The notes below the pieces were generated by a model, which saw only the letters and a list, made by a program, of their open reading frames with translations, did no database searches and was not told the origin of the DNA. 64,000 nucleotides of DNA from Onchocerca volvulus (taxonomy: Eukaryota > Nematoda > Chromadorea > Rhabditida > Onchocercidae): assembly GCA_000499405.2 (NCBI GenBank), contig HG738139.1, forward strand, positions 256,564-320,563, read 5' to 3'. Shown here in pieces: positions 1 to 13,471 of this stretch. A program made the position numbers and the translations under genes. How positions within the stretch are numbered: the first letter of the stretch is position 1; the number at the start of each line of letters is the position of its first letter.

Positions 1-942
1 TCAAAAGTACATCTGATTATAAGTGAAATTATGGAAGAGAAGAAATATTATGATAGAGGAGAGAAACACATTAAATAATAATAATATTAAATTTGAATAA
101 TAATAATAATTGTAGCCTTTATTTAGTATTCATCATATCATAGTAATTGATTATGATTATTTGTTTGTGATAATAGTATGAAGAAAAAAAAAGAATGAAA
201 AATTTTGATTTGAAATAATTGCATGAAATATATGAAATGTCTAGTATATGGGCAGTAATTATTTTACCTAAATCTTATATTCATGATATCAATTTTAATC
301 GAATATTTGAAAAAAATTTAATTGAATATTCGAAAATTTAATGTTTATTTTTTAAATACAATATGATTAATTTTTTGAAAAATTGGAAAAATTGAAAAAT
401 TTTCATCAGCATACATATACGCCATATATATATATATATATACATATATATGAATGGAATTTTACATTGAGAAAAGGCGGGGGAGGAGAATGATTACATC
501 AGACTGATTTATATTGACATGACTGATTCGTATATTGTGTTCATCATTTAATATTTAATTAGACCAGTATTTTGTATTCAATCGGTATTTTTTCCTTCTT
601 TCCAGTTTTCCTACTGTTTTTTGTTTTTGTAAAATTAAATTTCATTTTTTCTCGTGTCTCATATTATCATTTGAATTTTAATTAGTGAAATTATCATCAA
701 TGAGCACTACTATCCCATCCATTCATTTATTTTTATGAGATTTTGTTTCTTTGATATATGTATTTATTGGTTTTCTAAGGGGTAATTCTAATTTTTATCT
801 GCGAACACTTTGATATGTCTTGGGTAAATAAGGGTTGTCACAATTTTGTTAATATTAATTCGAAACTTTACAAATATCAATTGGATAAATCAAAATTTGG
901 AATTGAGGAATTCGAGAAAGAATAGTTCTATCTTCGGGAAAG
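1..942. other. Intergenic DNA upstream of the AUTS2-like gene
   Basis: AT-rich sequence without a supportable coding exon. It holds a short (TA)n tract near 424-451 and a small purine-rich G cluster at about 474-490. The last in-frame stop before the proposed ATG is the TGA at 904-906, so the 5' UTR or promoter of the downstream gene must lie here. I see no clear TATA box and no convincing spliced-leader acceptor directly before the ATG. Confidence 0.5.
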
Positions 943-3900
943 ATGGCAAAGTAAGAAGATGAAGGCTGAGTGATGTATTTTCAATTAAGTTTGCTATGGA
1001 ACTTTTAAATTAATTTGTGCATTAATTTCATTCTTTTTTTTACAGGAAAAGTGTCGGACGTCGTCGTGGAAGTTCACTTCGCAACGGACAAGCAATTAAC
1101 GTTTATCCGACGCCGAAGCGATCACCAAGTCCAATACAACCGTCAAAAGACGTGAAAGAGGAAACGCTTACCATTTCAAACGTTAGCATTATTTCTCGCT
1201 GTGCATTCGTACAAATTATGAAATGTTTAAATTTTCTTTATTTCAGCCTATTTAATCGTTATTTTTACTGAAATTTTAGAGGGAGACGAAAATTGAAATT
1301 GAAATTTTTTATTTGCTCAACAATAAATAATTATATTTCTTTTTTCTGTATATAATAATTATAGTGATTTAAGTAATTTTATTCATTTTATTTTAATATG
1401 AAAAAAAAAATACACGATAGAAACGGTAGATTAATTATTATTTCAATTATTCGCAGATAGGGCTTCTCTATTCGTTGTTAATTATTATGACGAGACATTT
1501 GTCGATACTTAATCTTATGAACATAATTGTTCAAATTATGATATTTTATAGATTGCATGGTTAGATAATTTATAAATAGTTAATATACGAAATCGAATTA
1601 CGAATGGTAATTAAAAATGAAGCATAAGAATAGTGATAAATATTACTGATAATAATTGTTTAATTTTGATTCATAATATCCTGTTTACACTAAAATTTGT
1701 TAAAGAACCTTAACACTTTGTTGGAAAAAAAAAAAACAAAAACGATTGTTTTGGTGAATTATAGTGTAAAAGAAGAATTTTATATTCCCTTTTTCCTCCT
1801 TTTTCCTTTTTTATTTGAATTACTTCATGAAGCAAAAACTGAATTGGAAAAATTTCTCTAATCGACTTTAAAATTATCTAATTTAAGTTTCTTTCATTTC
1901 TTTTTCTTTTTCCTTTTTTTTTTCTTTATTTCTACGGAATATATCAAAAAAGGAAAAAAAAAAAGACTAGAAAGGACATTTTTCCTTACTTTTTGTTAGA
2001 TATCATTTTCATTTTTAGATGATTGTAATCTATCAATTCTTAGCACTCTATCTCTCTTTCTCTCTTCTCTGCAATCTATCAATTCGTAGCTCTTTCTCTC
2101 TCTTTTTCCCTTTTTTATTCATTTCTTATCATGTAGAATTTTTTTTGGAATGAAACCTCAAAATTCCATCAAAATACAGAAAGGTAAAGAAAAAAAAAGG
2201 AAGAATGATGGGTTAAGAGATGAATACCAATTGGTATTTGAAATTTAAATGTACATCCTCCCTTGTAATCAACACAACATCGTTGCAATGTCTCATCGAA
2301 AGCATATCAAACATTTACGAGTGTACAACTACTATTTCCGCCATTCATTCTCTCTTCCAATCGAAAAACGAAACTTCGCATTTGACAGATTGGAAATTAA
2401 TTCTTCGAATTTTTAAAGCAAAAATAAAGAACAGAAATGTTGCAATCAGTTTTTTTTCCTTACTTGTTCATTTAGCAAACAACCATTCATTGATTAAATC
2501 GATAGAAAATATATGTCATCACATGAGAGATTCAAATGCAAATTCTGCAGTATTATCAATTTAAAATATATTTGTCGAATTTAAATTTTAGATATTTTAT
2601 TTCACTCTGCAATATGGTTTAAAAATAGAAAAAAATAGAAGAAAAGAGTGTTTTTGTTTTTTTGTGAAGAGAGATTTCAATTCTCAAAAATCTTCTTTCT
2701 CATTTTATATTTTTAATTGAAATTTATCTATCGCCAAGTAATGCTAATCGAATAGTTCGAAAGAAGAAATTTTGATGAAATTGAATTTCACTGAACGTCT
2801 GAAGAGTAAGCTGAAGGCTGTACTTACCGACTGTTATAATTTATGTCTAGAAGGGAATGGAATGAAGTAAAATATCTTTAAACAAAATGTCCTTCAATTT
2901 TCCTTTTTTAACAATCCTTTAAAATTAACCGATTAATGGCGATAGTTTTCTATGAATTTCAACAACATAATGAGGTTGCGATTTTGTTATTTCAACTGAT
3001 AAATTTTACAATTAGTAGGGACAATTTTTTCTTTTTTTCTCTCATTTCTTTTTAAATTTCAAATTGCCATTTGATCAATACCAGCATTTTTTTTCCTTCA
3101 CTGTCATCTGTTGCTGATGATTATCATTCTTCACACATTCAATAGATTGTTTTGAGAAATAAAAAATTAAAAAAAATGAACGATTATAGAATGCTATCAT
3201 GAAGTACTGCACCTTGCATTTTCTTATTGAAATATTTTTGGTTAATTTTTTGTTCTATTCGAGAAGAAGGGTTCCATAAAATTTTGAAATTTACAGCCGA
3301 AGCATAAGTATAGTTCGAAATCACATGAGAAGAGCTCTTTTTTTTTTTTCATTTTTTTATTTTTTGAAAATCTAGGAAGGATGGAAATTTTTGTAGAATT
3401 AGAATTGCAACATTTCTAACGTATTTCAATCACTCAATTAATAAATCAATGAATAACTGAGAAAATAAATGGCCGAGGAAGTGGTGATTACTTTGTTCTG
3501 GAATAAACGACCAAGTGAATGATTATTTTGCCCTGAAATAGTTTGAGTAATTAGTAAAATCACAATTTAAATATTGTAAAATATGAGCGAATTATAAGAA
3601 CTGTAGCTTATTATTTCAAGGTAGTTAGAAGTGAGCATAAGTTATTTGTCAAGTTCATCCCTTCTCTAATTTATCATCTTTGATGTTATTAAAGTATTTT
3701 ATTTACACCAGTTGAACATTTAAAGTTAAAGTAAATAAGAGTATGAATAAAAGTTTGCGTAGAAAAGTAAACAAATGCAGTACTTCAGGGCAAAATAATC
3801 AAAATAATCTTCTAGTCGATCAATGTAATGGGAAAGTTATGACAACAAATTTAGAAGGAATGGAACAGAAAATCTAAACTACGGATTTAGATGTGCCAAT

Positions 3901-6900
3901 ACAGGAGAAACGTTAATTGAGTAAATGATATAAAAAGAAATTGACTAGAAGGAAATTAACAGTTCAAATTAAAATTGTCGAAAATTCGAAATGTTTTTTT
4001 TTTTCTTTTGTTTGCAGGATTCATTATCATGCTCATGTTCCGAATCTTATGTAAAAACGTTATTGGTAAAGGGCAAGATCACGATGGTGAAAGAATCAAT
4101 CATCGATGATTTTTCGTTATTGTTGTTTAAAAATTCAGAAGATTTACAGGTTATCCTTATTTCTTTTTTTTTTTTTTCGATGTTATAATTCAATTAAGTT
4201 ATTAAATTTATCAGAACTATTTTACTTTGTCCTTCACTTTCGGCAAGACAAGGATATGAATTGGTGGTGCGAGCAAAAAACAGAAAATCAGCTATCCGAA
4301 GAATTTCAGTCATTCAAATTTTAGTATCGTTTTTTCTCAAAAAAAACGAAAAAATTTTTCGAAAGCTTTATAATTTGATGTGTCAGTAATATTGCATACA
4401 TTTGTTTGTCATGAAGATTTCCCCAAAGATATGTTAATTAGTGTAATAAAAAATGTGTGTGTGTGATATGTTGAATGACCGATCAATTGAGAAAGCGTTT
4501 TTTCCCTAAAAACTTCATCCTTCTTTGTTCATAGATAAGAATGTTTGTATGTATAACTTCTGGAAATAAAACATGCCGACCGTCGTCCTTCACCTGATAG
4601 TTATCGTCCCAGTTTTAGGGAAATGAGTAATCCGCCCTTCTTTTATCCTTTTTCTTCTATCCATCTGTCTCTTTTCTCATCTCTTCCCGCACTCTTTCAA
4701 ATCACTTTTCTTGAGGAAGTTGTTGAGGACTTTCGAAATTGGTAACATCATAGATTTTGTCACGAATAATTCGTAATATTCATTTTAGGGTCATCAGATT
4801 TCTTCCATTTGTCAATGTTAAATTTCTCTCTTTCGGAGTAAAATTTTAAATTCAAATTCACCTTTCAAGTTCGAAATGTTCCCTTTTTTTCAGATGAAAT
4901 TAATTGTTTTATCTGTTTCAGGCTTTTCAGGACGAAGTGAAAGCTGTCAAAGCAAAAGAAGAAGCCGAAGAGAAACGACGTAGGTATGAAGAAAATGTAA
5001 GACTAGGCCTCATCAAGAAGAAAGGCCGAAAAAGCAAAGCCCAATTAGAGAAGGAGCGAGAATTGGAGAGGAGGCGCTTGCGACGCGAGAAAAAAGAGCA
5101 ACGGCGAAGAGATCGTAAAGAACGTCGAGAACGTGAAGGATGTGAAGGGACTAGCATTGATAGCGAAGAGCGACGGCTACGCAAAGAGAGAAAACGTGAA
5201 CGGAAAGAACGTCGTGAACGTGTATTGCGTGAGCGTGAATTAACTGGAGGTGACGAGAAAATGGATAAAAAGGAACGAAAACGGAAGCTCAAAGAATCGA
5301 ATACAATTAAAAAGTCACCTCGACAATCGGTTAGTTTTTTTATTACTTCGGAATATTGAATACTGCACTTCATTAGTCGCAAGAGAGAAACTTACTGAAT
5401 CGAATTTTATTTTCCAATCGAAATAAAATTATTTTTTAAAGGATTGTATATCCCTTATGTTGAGAATTTCTTTTTTTCCCCCTCACCATCACTTCTATTT
5501 TTTTCTTTTCAAGTTTAAATATAACACTTAGTTTGAAGAGATTTGCGAAGAGAAAGTGAATTGAAAAAGAGAAAGAGAGGGAGAGGAAGAGAGCATTAGT
5601 AAAGGCGGAAGATGGTAGAAATTTAGAAATTGAGCAAAGGAACCGGAATTTTCAATTTTGTTTGCAACAAAATAGACTAAGTGGGATGTTTCCAAGTCCT
5701 TCTTTCGAAAGTTTCTTTTTTTTTGTATCATATCGGTGATTCAAAAAATTTATTTCATCATTTAACGGCGTCAGGTAGATTTCCGGCTAATGCATTGTTG
5801 TTTCATTTATAGGAAGGATCCGGTGCGGGGTTATATCCTAACAGACGAGATTTCAGAAAAATTTATTTTATCTCTTTTCTTGTTAACAGCAAAATGATTT
5901 AATGAGCAATTCTTTTTTAGCTTTCAGAAATATTGAATACATAAATTTTTGTTTTCGAATCCTTGACAGTTATTTTGAATCTGTCTTTAATGATTTACGC
6001 GAAGGGATGAAGATCAGAATAATGACGTAACTGCAAATCCCGACGTAAGGATTCTCATTTCTAGTTGACGTAATTTTCTCATTCACAATGTAATATCAAA
6101 TGAGTTAAACCGGATGTTATCTCGGTTTACCACTTAGCATAATCTTGACAATTTGCCAACTCTTTCTACTTTGACATATTTCCTGTGGAAAGCAGCCCTA
6201 TTTTGGAGTGTCCACTCAGTTAAAGTGACATTTATGATAGTTAGATGGAGGAAATGTTAAAAGAGTTCATTTTCTATTTAAAAAGAAAAAGTAAAAACGA
6301 AGAATTTACTATATTTTTTATTGACATGTGAATGGTTTTCCTTTTTTTTTTTTTTTTTTTGAATCTAAAATTTTTTCTATAATTTAAAAAATTTAAAGAA
6401 AAGTTCAGGAAGATTTTTTTTTTGTCCATAAATATGATTTTTTTAATGCCAGAAATTAAGATGATTGAAAGATTATTTTGAACTTTGTTCTCTTTTCTTT
6501 CGCACACTATTTGAGAACTTAAGGAGGCCAAGGTGGCAGCTGTGGAATTTCTTGCTTATCATTGAATCAGGAATATCATTCCGCGAGATTTTCAAGGGCA
6601 CCTAGAATTGTCAAATTTAAAAATTTTAAATACACTTTTTTCGCAATCCATCCAAATAATTCTACGTGTTTGTTAGCATTTTATAGCTACTTTACAGCCG
6701 GTAATAGTTTCTAGTTTTCAATTTAGTTTACATGATTAATCCATGCATGAGTGTATTTCATGCTTCCTTCCTCTGTTCCTTTTTCTCTTTTCATATAGTC
6801 CATATTTTTGTTAATTATTTAAATCTCTAACGTATAAGAAGAAATGTTTCGTTTCTTTTTTTTTTTTCAAGTTTAATAAGTTTAATTCAATTAAAATTTA

Positions 6901-9900
6901 CTTCTTATCCATAATTATCAACCTTTTGATTACGTCTTCTGTGTTTCAATTTTTATATATATAGTTACATGCCATCACGTACGTCATTTCTCCTTACGTC
7001 ATTTGCAATTTTCCCGTCATTTTTTTTTGTTTTCCATTCTCAAAGAGCAGGAAGAGAAATCAAATAGAGCAACTATCCGATGCTCGTTATATTTGATGCC
7101 CTATCTTAAAATTCGTTTCAGTAAGTAGCGAATGTTGAAAAGCGTAAAAAGAAATAAGAAAAGTTTGTCTTTCCGGAAATGACAGCACTTGTGAATTGTA
7201 TCAGGAATTACGGAACGGTTGGAAATAAGGAGGAAAAGGGAAGATAGCCGTTCTTTTTCCTCTTTCAACTTCTGATCTTAATGAACGATTGCCAGGGGAT
7301 AGAAGGGACAGCAAGGGGACAACTATTCTCTCATCTCATCTCGTTTTTTTATTTTTTTTTTTCTTTCTTTTTTAGCTTATTTTAAATTTTATTTCATTTT
7401 TTCCCGCTTCCTTTCCATTTTTTCTTTTCCTTCAAATTAAAATTGAAATAAGTTTATGTCTTTTATTCCATGCCTTTTTTCTTCCCTTCCCTTCCCTATC
7501 ATTTCATTTATCCAATTTAATTCTTTTGTCTTTTTCCTCTTTTCGTTATCAAACTCAGTTGTCATTTATCTTTTTCCTTCTTTTTTTCTCTCTTTTTTTA
7601 ATCGTCCTTGGGCTTAGGATATTTCATTTTGCCTTTATTGCATATTATTTTATTATTCATATGTAGAAAATTTCTTTTACATCATCCTTTCCATATTTTT
7701 ATTTAATAAATGTAGAAGAAATCAATTTTTTCTTCAATTGATTTTTTTCATTCTTCACTCCAAAAAAATCTGATCAAATCTTTTATCGATTTTTTCCCTT
7801 TGTAGAAAAAGATGTAACAAAATTTGATATTAACTTTTATTTAATTCAGAAAAAGTCTAATGAAATCTAAAACCGTTTTTTTCTTTTCGAAAAAAGGTAT
7901 GAAATTCTAAAGCAGAAGATTAAAAGTAAAAGAAAGAATTTAAAACAACAATAAGGAAAAAAAACCTGTATTACATTTAAAAAATTATAAAAATTGAATT
8001 GTTGATTAAATCATGGCTGAAAAAGAAAAAACCAGGCTGCTAATAGTCCATTTTTAGATTGCGCAAATTCAGCTTTTTCCTTTTTTCCTTTCTTTCTTCC
8101 TTATATTTTTTGATGTTTAGTACAACAAATTAGCATTGTACATATTTTTTCATGCTTGTTTTTACTTCATTCATTCATTCATCACTCCTTTTTCTTATTC
8201 TCTCTTCCTTCAATTATTTACTTTTTTATTATTGAACAATTATTTTCGAAATTTCAAAAAATTCACATTCAATTTCTTCACATACATACATTTGAAAGTA
8301 TTTGGAAGTGTTAATGTCACGTGAGAAAATGCAAAAAATGAATGGCATTAGCATTTGCTAACAATTCTTTCATTTCATTCATTTATTTCAGTTTTCATTG
8401 TTTTTCTTTCCTGTGTGTTTTTTTAAGGAGAAGTTTGGAAAAATGAATTTAAATTAATTTAAATTTAAATATTACCATCGATACGATGTCCTTTTTCACT
8501 TTTCTTATCTCTTTGATGGATACTTTTCATCTCTTCTTTTCGTTGCCCTTTTAATTTTTTTCTTTTTTTCATTACAGTTTCCGTCATTTCATTTTTTCTT
8601 TTTCGTCAATAATTTATCCATTTTTCATTCCCATCTTCATCGCTTTTTTTGAACAATTTCATTTATTCATTCATTAATTCATTTACTCAATTATTCAATC
8701 AATTAATCAACCAATCAATCATTCATTCATTCATCCATCATCTTCATCCGGCCGTTCATTTCATTATCCTGTCAATTTCTCTGATTTCTTTATAATTTTA
8801 TCATCTATACTTTTTCTTCACATTCTTAATTTCTCTTATTCATTCATATTTCTTCATTTCTCCTCTCTTCTCTTCTCCCTACTTATTTTCATCTTTTTTG
8901 GATATTCGTCATAATTGGAATTTTTGCAACAAATGGCGGTTTTTTTTTTTAAAGTAATTCTTAAGTTAAAATTCAACCATCTTTGCTTCTCCATCTCTTC
9001 TTCTTTTTCTCTCCCTTTCCAAATGTTGTAGTCGTCTCTCTTTTTAAAAAATATTTCCCAGCAACTATTTGTTGTTAATCAATGACTTTCTTTGTATAAT
9101 CCTTTTTTTCTCTTTCGTTTGTTTATTTTTATTTTCGTTCTCAAATCTTTCCTCGATTCTTTTTCCCCTCCTCTTCCCTTTTCTATTTTTGAGGATTCAT
9201 GCTTCTTTTTTCCTTTTCATTCTTTTCCGTCGTTTTTTGCTTGCTCTCTCCTTTCCTCTTCCTTATCATAACTTTTAATGATTGCTGTATATTTATAGAT
9301 ATGCAATTGGACAGTACTTATTGTTTGTTAAAAATTTCCATCTTCTTACTCAGTTTTTTTCTTCCCTCTCTCTCTCTTCCTCCCTCTGCCTTCGTAAGAC
9401 ATCGAAGGGGAGAAAGAGTGGAGAGAAGGAGTGTAAAGGGTAATAGAGAAGATTGGGATGAAGAAGGGGCTGACACATTGAACTTCTCTTCCTGCTGCCC
9501 CGCATGTCCACTTCAGCGTTGTCGTGTATGCTGGTGCCACCGCTTTTGTCGGCCAAAGGAGGGCCGCGATTGTTTTGAAAGACATCGTTTCCTTCCTCTC
9601 TATCTTCTCCTTCTTCCCTCTCTCCGTCTGTCTGCCTGTTTCAATGTATTTCTGGAATTTAATAGGCGTTAAATCCGGTCGCCCCGGTTTCTCCTACGGG
9701 TTTCAATCATCAGCTGGTACAAACATTGCCAATTGCTCGAATACATTTCGTTTCATTTTTTCCCACTTTTTTTAACCACCTCTTCTCTCTCCCTCTTTCT
9801 ACTATTTTTATCCTTTACTCTATTCTTCCCTTTTTCTCTCTTTTGCTCTCTTTGAAAAGGAGTATTTTTAGTGTTCATTTTTTTGTTAAATTAAAAATAA

Positions 9901-11849
9901 TTTAATAATAGTTATTGATGTCTTTTTAGTTTCTAAAATTGGAAAGAAAAAAAAAAGAAATGACATAATGGAGAGAGAAAGAGAGACCATGTCCCTTATC
10001 TCTGTGCTCTTCTATCCCTATCAACCAATTAGTTCTTCAACTTATCAGATTTTAATTCTTTTTGTTTATTTAAGATAATGCGGTCAATTATCTATCTAAT
10101 TACGTTTTAATCTATATTAATGTCATCAGTTAAATTGTAGTACACGCATATATGTGAATGTGTGTGTGTGTGTGTGTGTGTGTGTTATGTGTATGTGTAT
10201 GCATGCGAGGTGTTATGCAAGTTGAAGTCTTTTTGAGGGAACTGAACATTGAGTATGTGGCGGAAGGTAGCCTTCCCCTTCCCGTGTCTCTGTGCTGTCG
10301 TGTTCATCGTTCTTCAATCTTTTGTCTTTGCATGTAAATGTGTCACACATACACATACACATACACAATATGTATGTGTATGGGAATGAGTGGGGGACGG
10401 AAGGGAAGGTGTCAAAAGTTGGGTTTGACCCATATCGTTTCATCCATTCCAACATTTAATTGTCAGTTTTTCTCTTTTCATCTTTTTTTATAGACAGAAT
10501 GCTAGTTTCATTTCATTTCTCCAAAAATATCTCTACAAATTTCTTTTTCTCAACTCTTTTTTCTTCCTTATAAATATTTCATTTGAAGCATTTAAAATTA
10601 GAAATATGTCTGCTGCGTTGAAATATTATTTAGAAATATGAGCATAAATGATTAAATCTCATTTCTAATGTATTTTATATCTTTTAAATGAGATTATTTC
10701 CCTTAACTATTCTAGATTATTATATTATATGATTAGTAGTAAGTAAAATGTATATTTCAGCTAGGAATGAAGTAATATCATATTTAGTTGATCTTTCTTT
10801 TTTCTTCGAATCCAATGTAAAGAGATCGAATTCCTGACATTTTAGATTTTTTCCATTTTAGTTCTTACTGTAACGATGCAACAATATCCCTTCCCTTTCT
10901 CCTTTCGCTAAAATTATCATCTTTCATAATTCTCGCTTTTCCGACAAAACATATTTATTATTTAGGAATTATCATTTTAATATTGTCCACAAAGAATTAG
11001 TTTTCTAGACATATAAATCACATGTATTTCATGTATTACCGATAATAATAATAGGATGTAAATTGTTTGGAAAATAGCTTATCATTTTGTTTGTCGCTCA
11101 TTTATCGATAATAATAATAAAAAATTTTTAAGTGTATAATGTCACGATATATAGCCATTAGTGATCGATTTATTATGATAGTCAAGTGGGATGAAGGTTA
11201 TAGAATTATAATTATAATTATAATTCGAAAGATTTCGAATATGGAATGAATCTTTGATCCATAGTTAACTCTAATTCCAGTTTCTGCTTCCGCTTATGCT
11301 AAAACTTTCGGTTTCATTTTTCTTTTCATTTATAATTTTCAACCAATTCATTTGTTTCACATAAAATAAAATGAAATGAAATATTAATCAGTGCAAGAAA
11401 TGAGAATGACACAGCTGAATAAGCAAAAAATTGAGCTTTCGATGTTTGTTAAACGAGACAGATAGGGTTAATGATTGTTTGATAAAGATTTAGGATTATT
11501 ATATCCATCCATCCATCCTATATTTATTCATCCGTTCATTCATTCATTCATTCATTTATTCATTCATGCATTCATTCCTTCATTCATTCATTCATTCATT
11601 CACTCATTCGTTCAACGATTCGTAATATCAGACCGGGTAATATCGTTCTCTTTGCTGATCTAATGTGGAACAAATGCGTTATTTTGTAATCATTTGTTCA
11701 TCTATCAGTTAATGATTAGATTATACTTTGATAAATATTGGAAGAAAGAGAAAGAGATCGAGAAAGGAATGGAAAGAAAGTGTAAGAAAGAATGAAATGA
11801 GACGAGAATGATAAGTTTGCTCGGTCATATTTGGAAAAGTTTATATTCT

Positions 11850-11936
<87 letters not shown>

Positions 11937-13379
11937 CTCCTTTTTTTCTCTTCTTTTTGGAACAAGATTTGTCAGAGAAAATTTTTTTTTTTCTTGATGA
12001 CAATGAAATAATTAGGGGAAGAGGGATGGAGAAGGAAGATTTAGGACACCGACATGATTTGTCTTCTCAGTACAATGTGATTGATGTTCTTGTTGTGTTG
12101 TTGTTGTTGTTAATAATAATGATCATGCTAAGTGAGTCTATTTTATTTGAAAATCAATGATGCTGATGATAATCTTTTCTTTTATTTACGGAAATTTTAA
12201 AACGAAATTTATTTATTTAAGCCGGAAAAAAGAAATAAAAAGGAGTTAAAAGGATGGATTAACAGATGTTTGTGTGTTGTGCAAGCATTCTCCCAGAGAT
12301 ATCAGCTGTTGCAAAAGTGTTCGGATGTTCGAATCAGTATTACATCGAGAATCGAAAATATTTATTTTTTATCATCAACGATAAAGTTAGCGGAAAAGGT
12401 TAACGAAAGAAAAAGAAAGTAAAATTTAAATTGGATTTTATGATTAAATAGAATGAATTAAATTTGATCATATTTATAAGTAAGGGAATGCTATTAATTG
12501 ATCAAAGGAAGGCAAAAGAGAGACATGTTGTTGAAATAGATATTAATTAATTAAGCTCAGAGCTGGGAAAAAGAGAAAGGCAATGAAAAAGGAATATATT
12601 GTATTGTAATGAAATATTATCGATATTCGTTCGATGAAACATTTTCATCTTTCCATAATTTAGGAATGAAAAAAGAGGAATGAAATGATCACATAGAATA
12701 TATAGTGATAATAGTGATGATAATAACGATGATGATGGTGATGATAGTGTGTCCTATACATACCCATCATATGTCACATTATATATAATAGTCGGAACAC
12801 ATATGATATATTTTTAAAAGGAAAAAAAAAAGTGGAGTGTAAAATAGAAGATTAGGGTGTAAAGTTGACGATGATTCTATAAAAAATCGACAGAAAAAAA
12901 AGGAAGAAAACTATGGAATGAAGGAAGAGAGTAAGGGATAAAAGGTTAAGAATTAAATTGATGACTATCTTCTATGTGTTAGATTAAAAAAAAGTTTAAA
13001 AAAGAAGAAGAAAGAGATGATAAAAGATTTCCGGAGAAAGGATGATTATTGAAGTTAGAAGGAAGGAGAAATAGAAGATGGATGAATGAGATGAAGAGAT
13101 ATGAATATATTAGTTGAGAAAGTATCGAGGGGATTGCAAACCGGACTCATTTAGCCGTTCCATTGGAAGTGACTGGATGATGGCATGTGGTGGTCGGACT
13201 GTAAAAAAGGGCAAAATTTTAAAATGATTGATCATTTACATTTATCATAGGAATTTTTTTTTTTTTTTTTTTTTTTACATTTTTCGTTTTCAATTTTGGA
13301 CAAAAAAATAATGGCTCTTTTTTTGTCAAAATTTTACTGCCCGATGACTGTTCGGTAGTTTGTCTCTTGTCTTCTCATT

Positions 13380-13471
<92 letters not shown>

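Noticed and set aside
4894..4921. Alternative acceptor and ATG (ATGAAATTAATTG) just before exon 4
   Set aside because: The 28-bp extension changes the frame and reaches a stop soon after; the acceptor at 4921 keeps phase 0.
4927..5382. 151-aa minus-strand open frame, Arg/Ser-rich
   Set aside because: It is the exact antisense of exon 4 of the AUTS2-like gene, whose Lys/Arg/Glu codons rarely give stops on the other strand.
9199..9672. 157-aa plus-strand open frame
   Set aside because: Its first half is translated pyrimidine tract (Phe/Ser/Leu), and no start or splice context or homology supports it. The GC-rich part is kept only as an island in the findings.
11475..11663. His/Ser/Ile/Phe-repeat open frame
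   Set aside because: Direct translation of a CATT tetranucleotide microsatellite.
11716..12160. Open frames of poly-Phe and poly-Lys
   Set aside because: They are created by the T43-A4-T39 homopolymer and are not credible proteins.
12241..12360. Possible tRNA-like TTCGAATC motif near 12329
   Set aside because: No matching acceptor stem or anticodon arm could be paired around it. I found no tRNA in the window, although a covariance-model scan would be needed to be sure.
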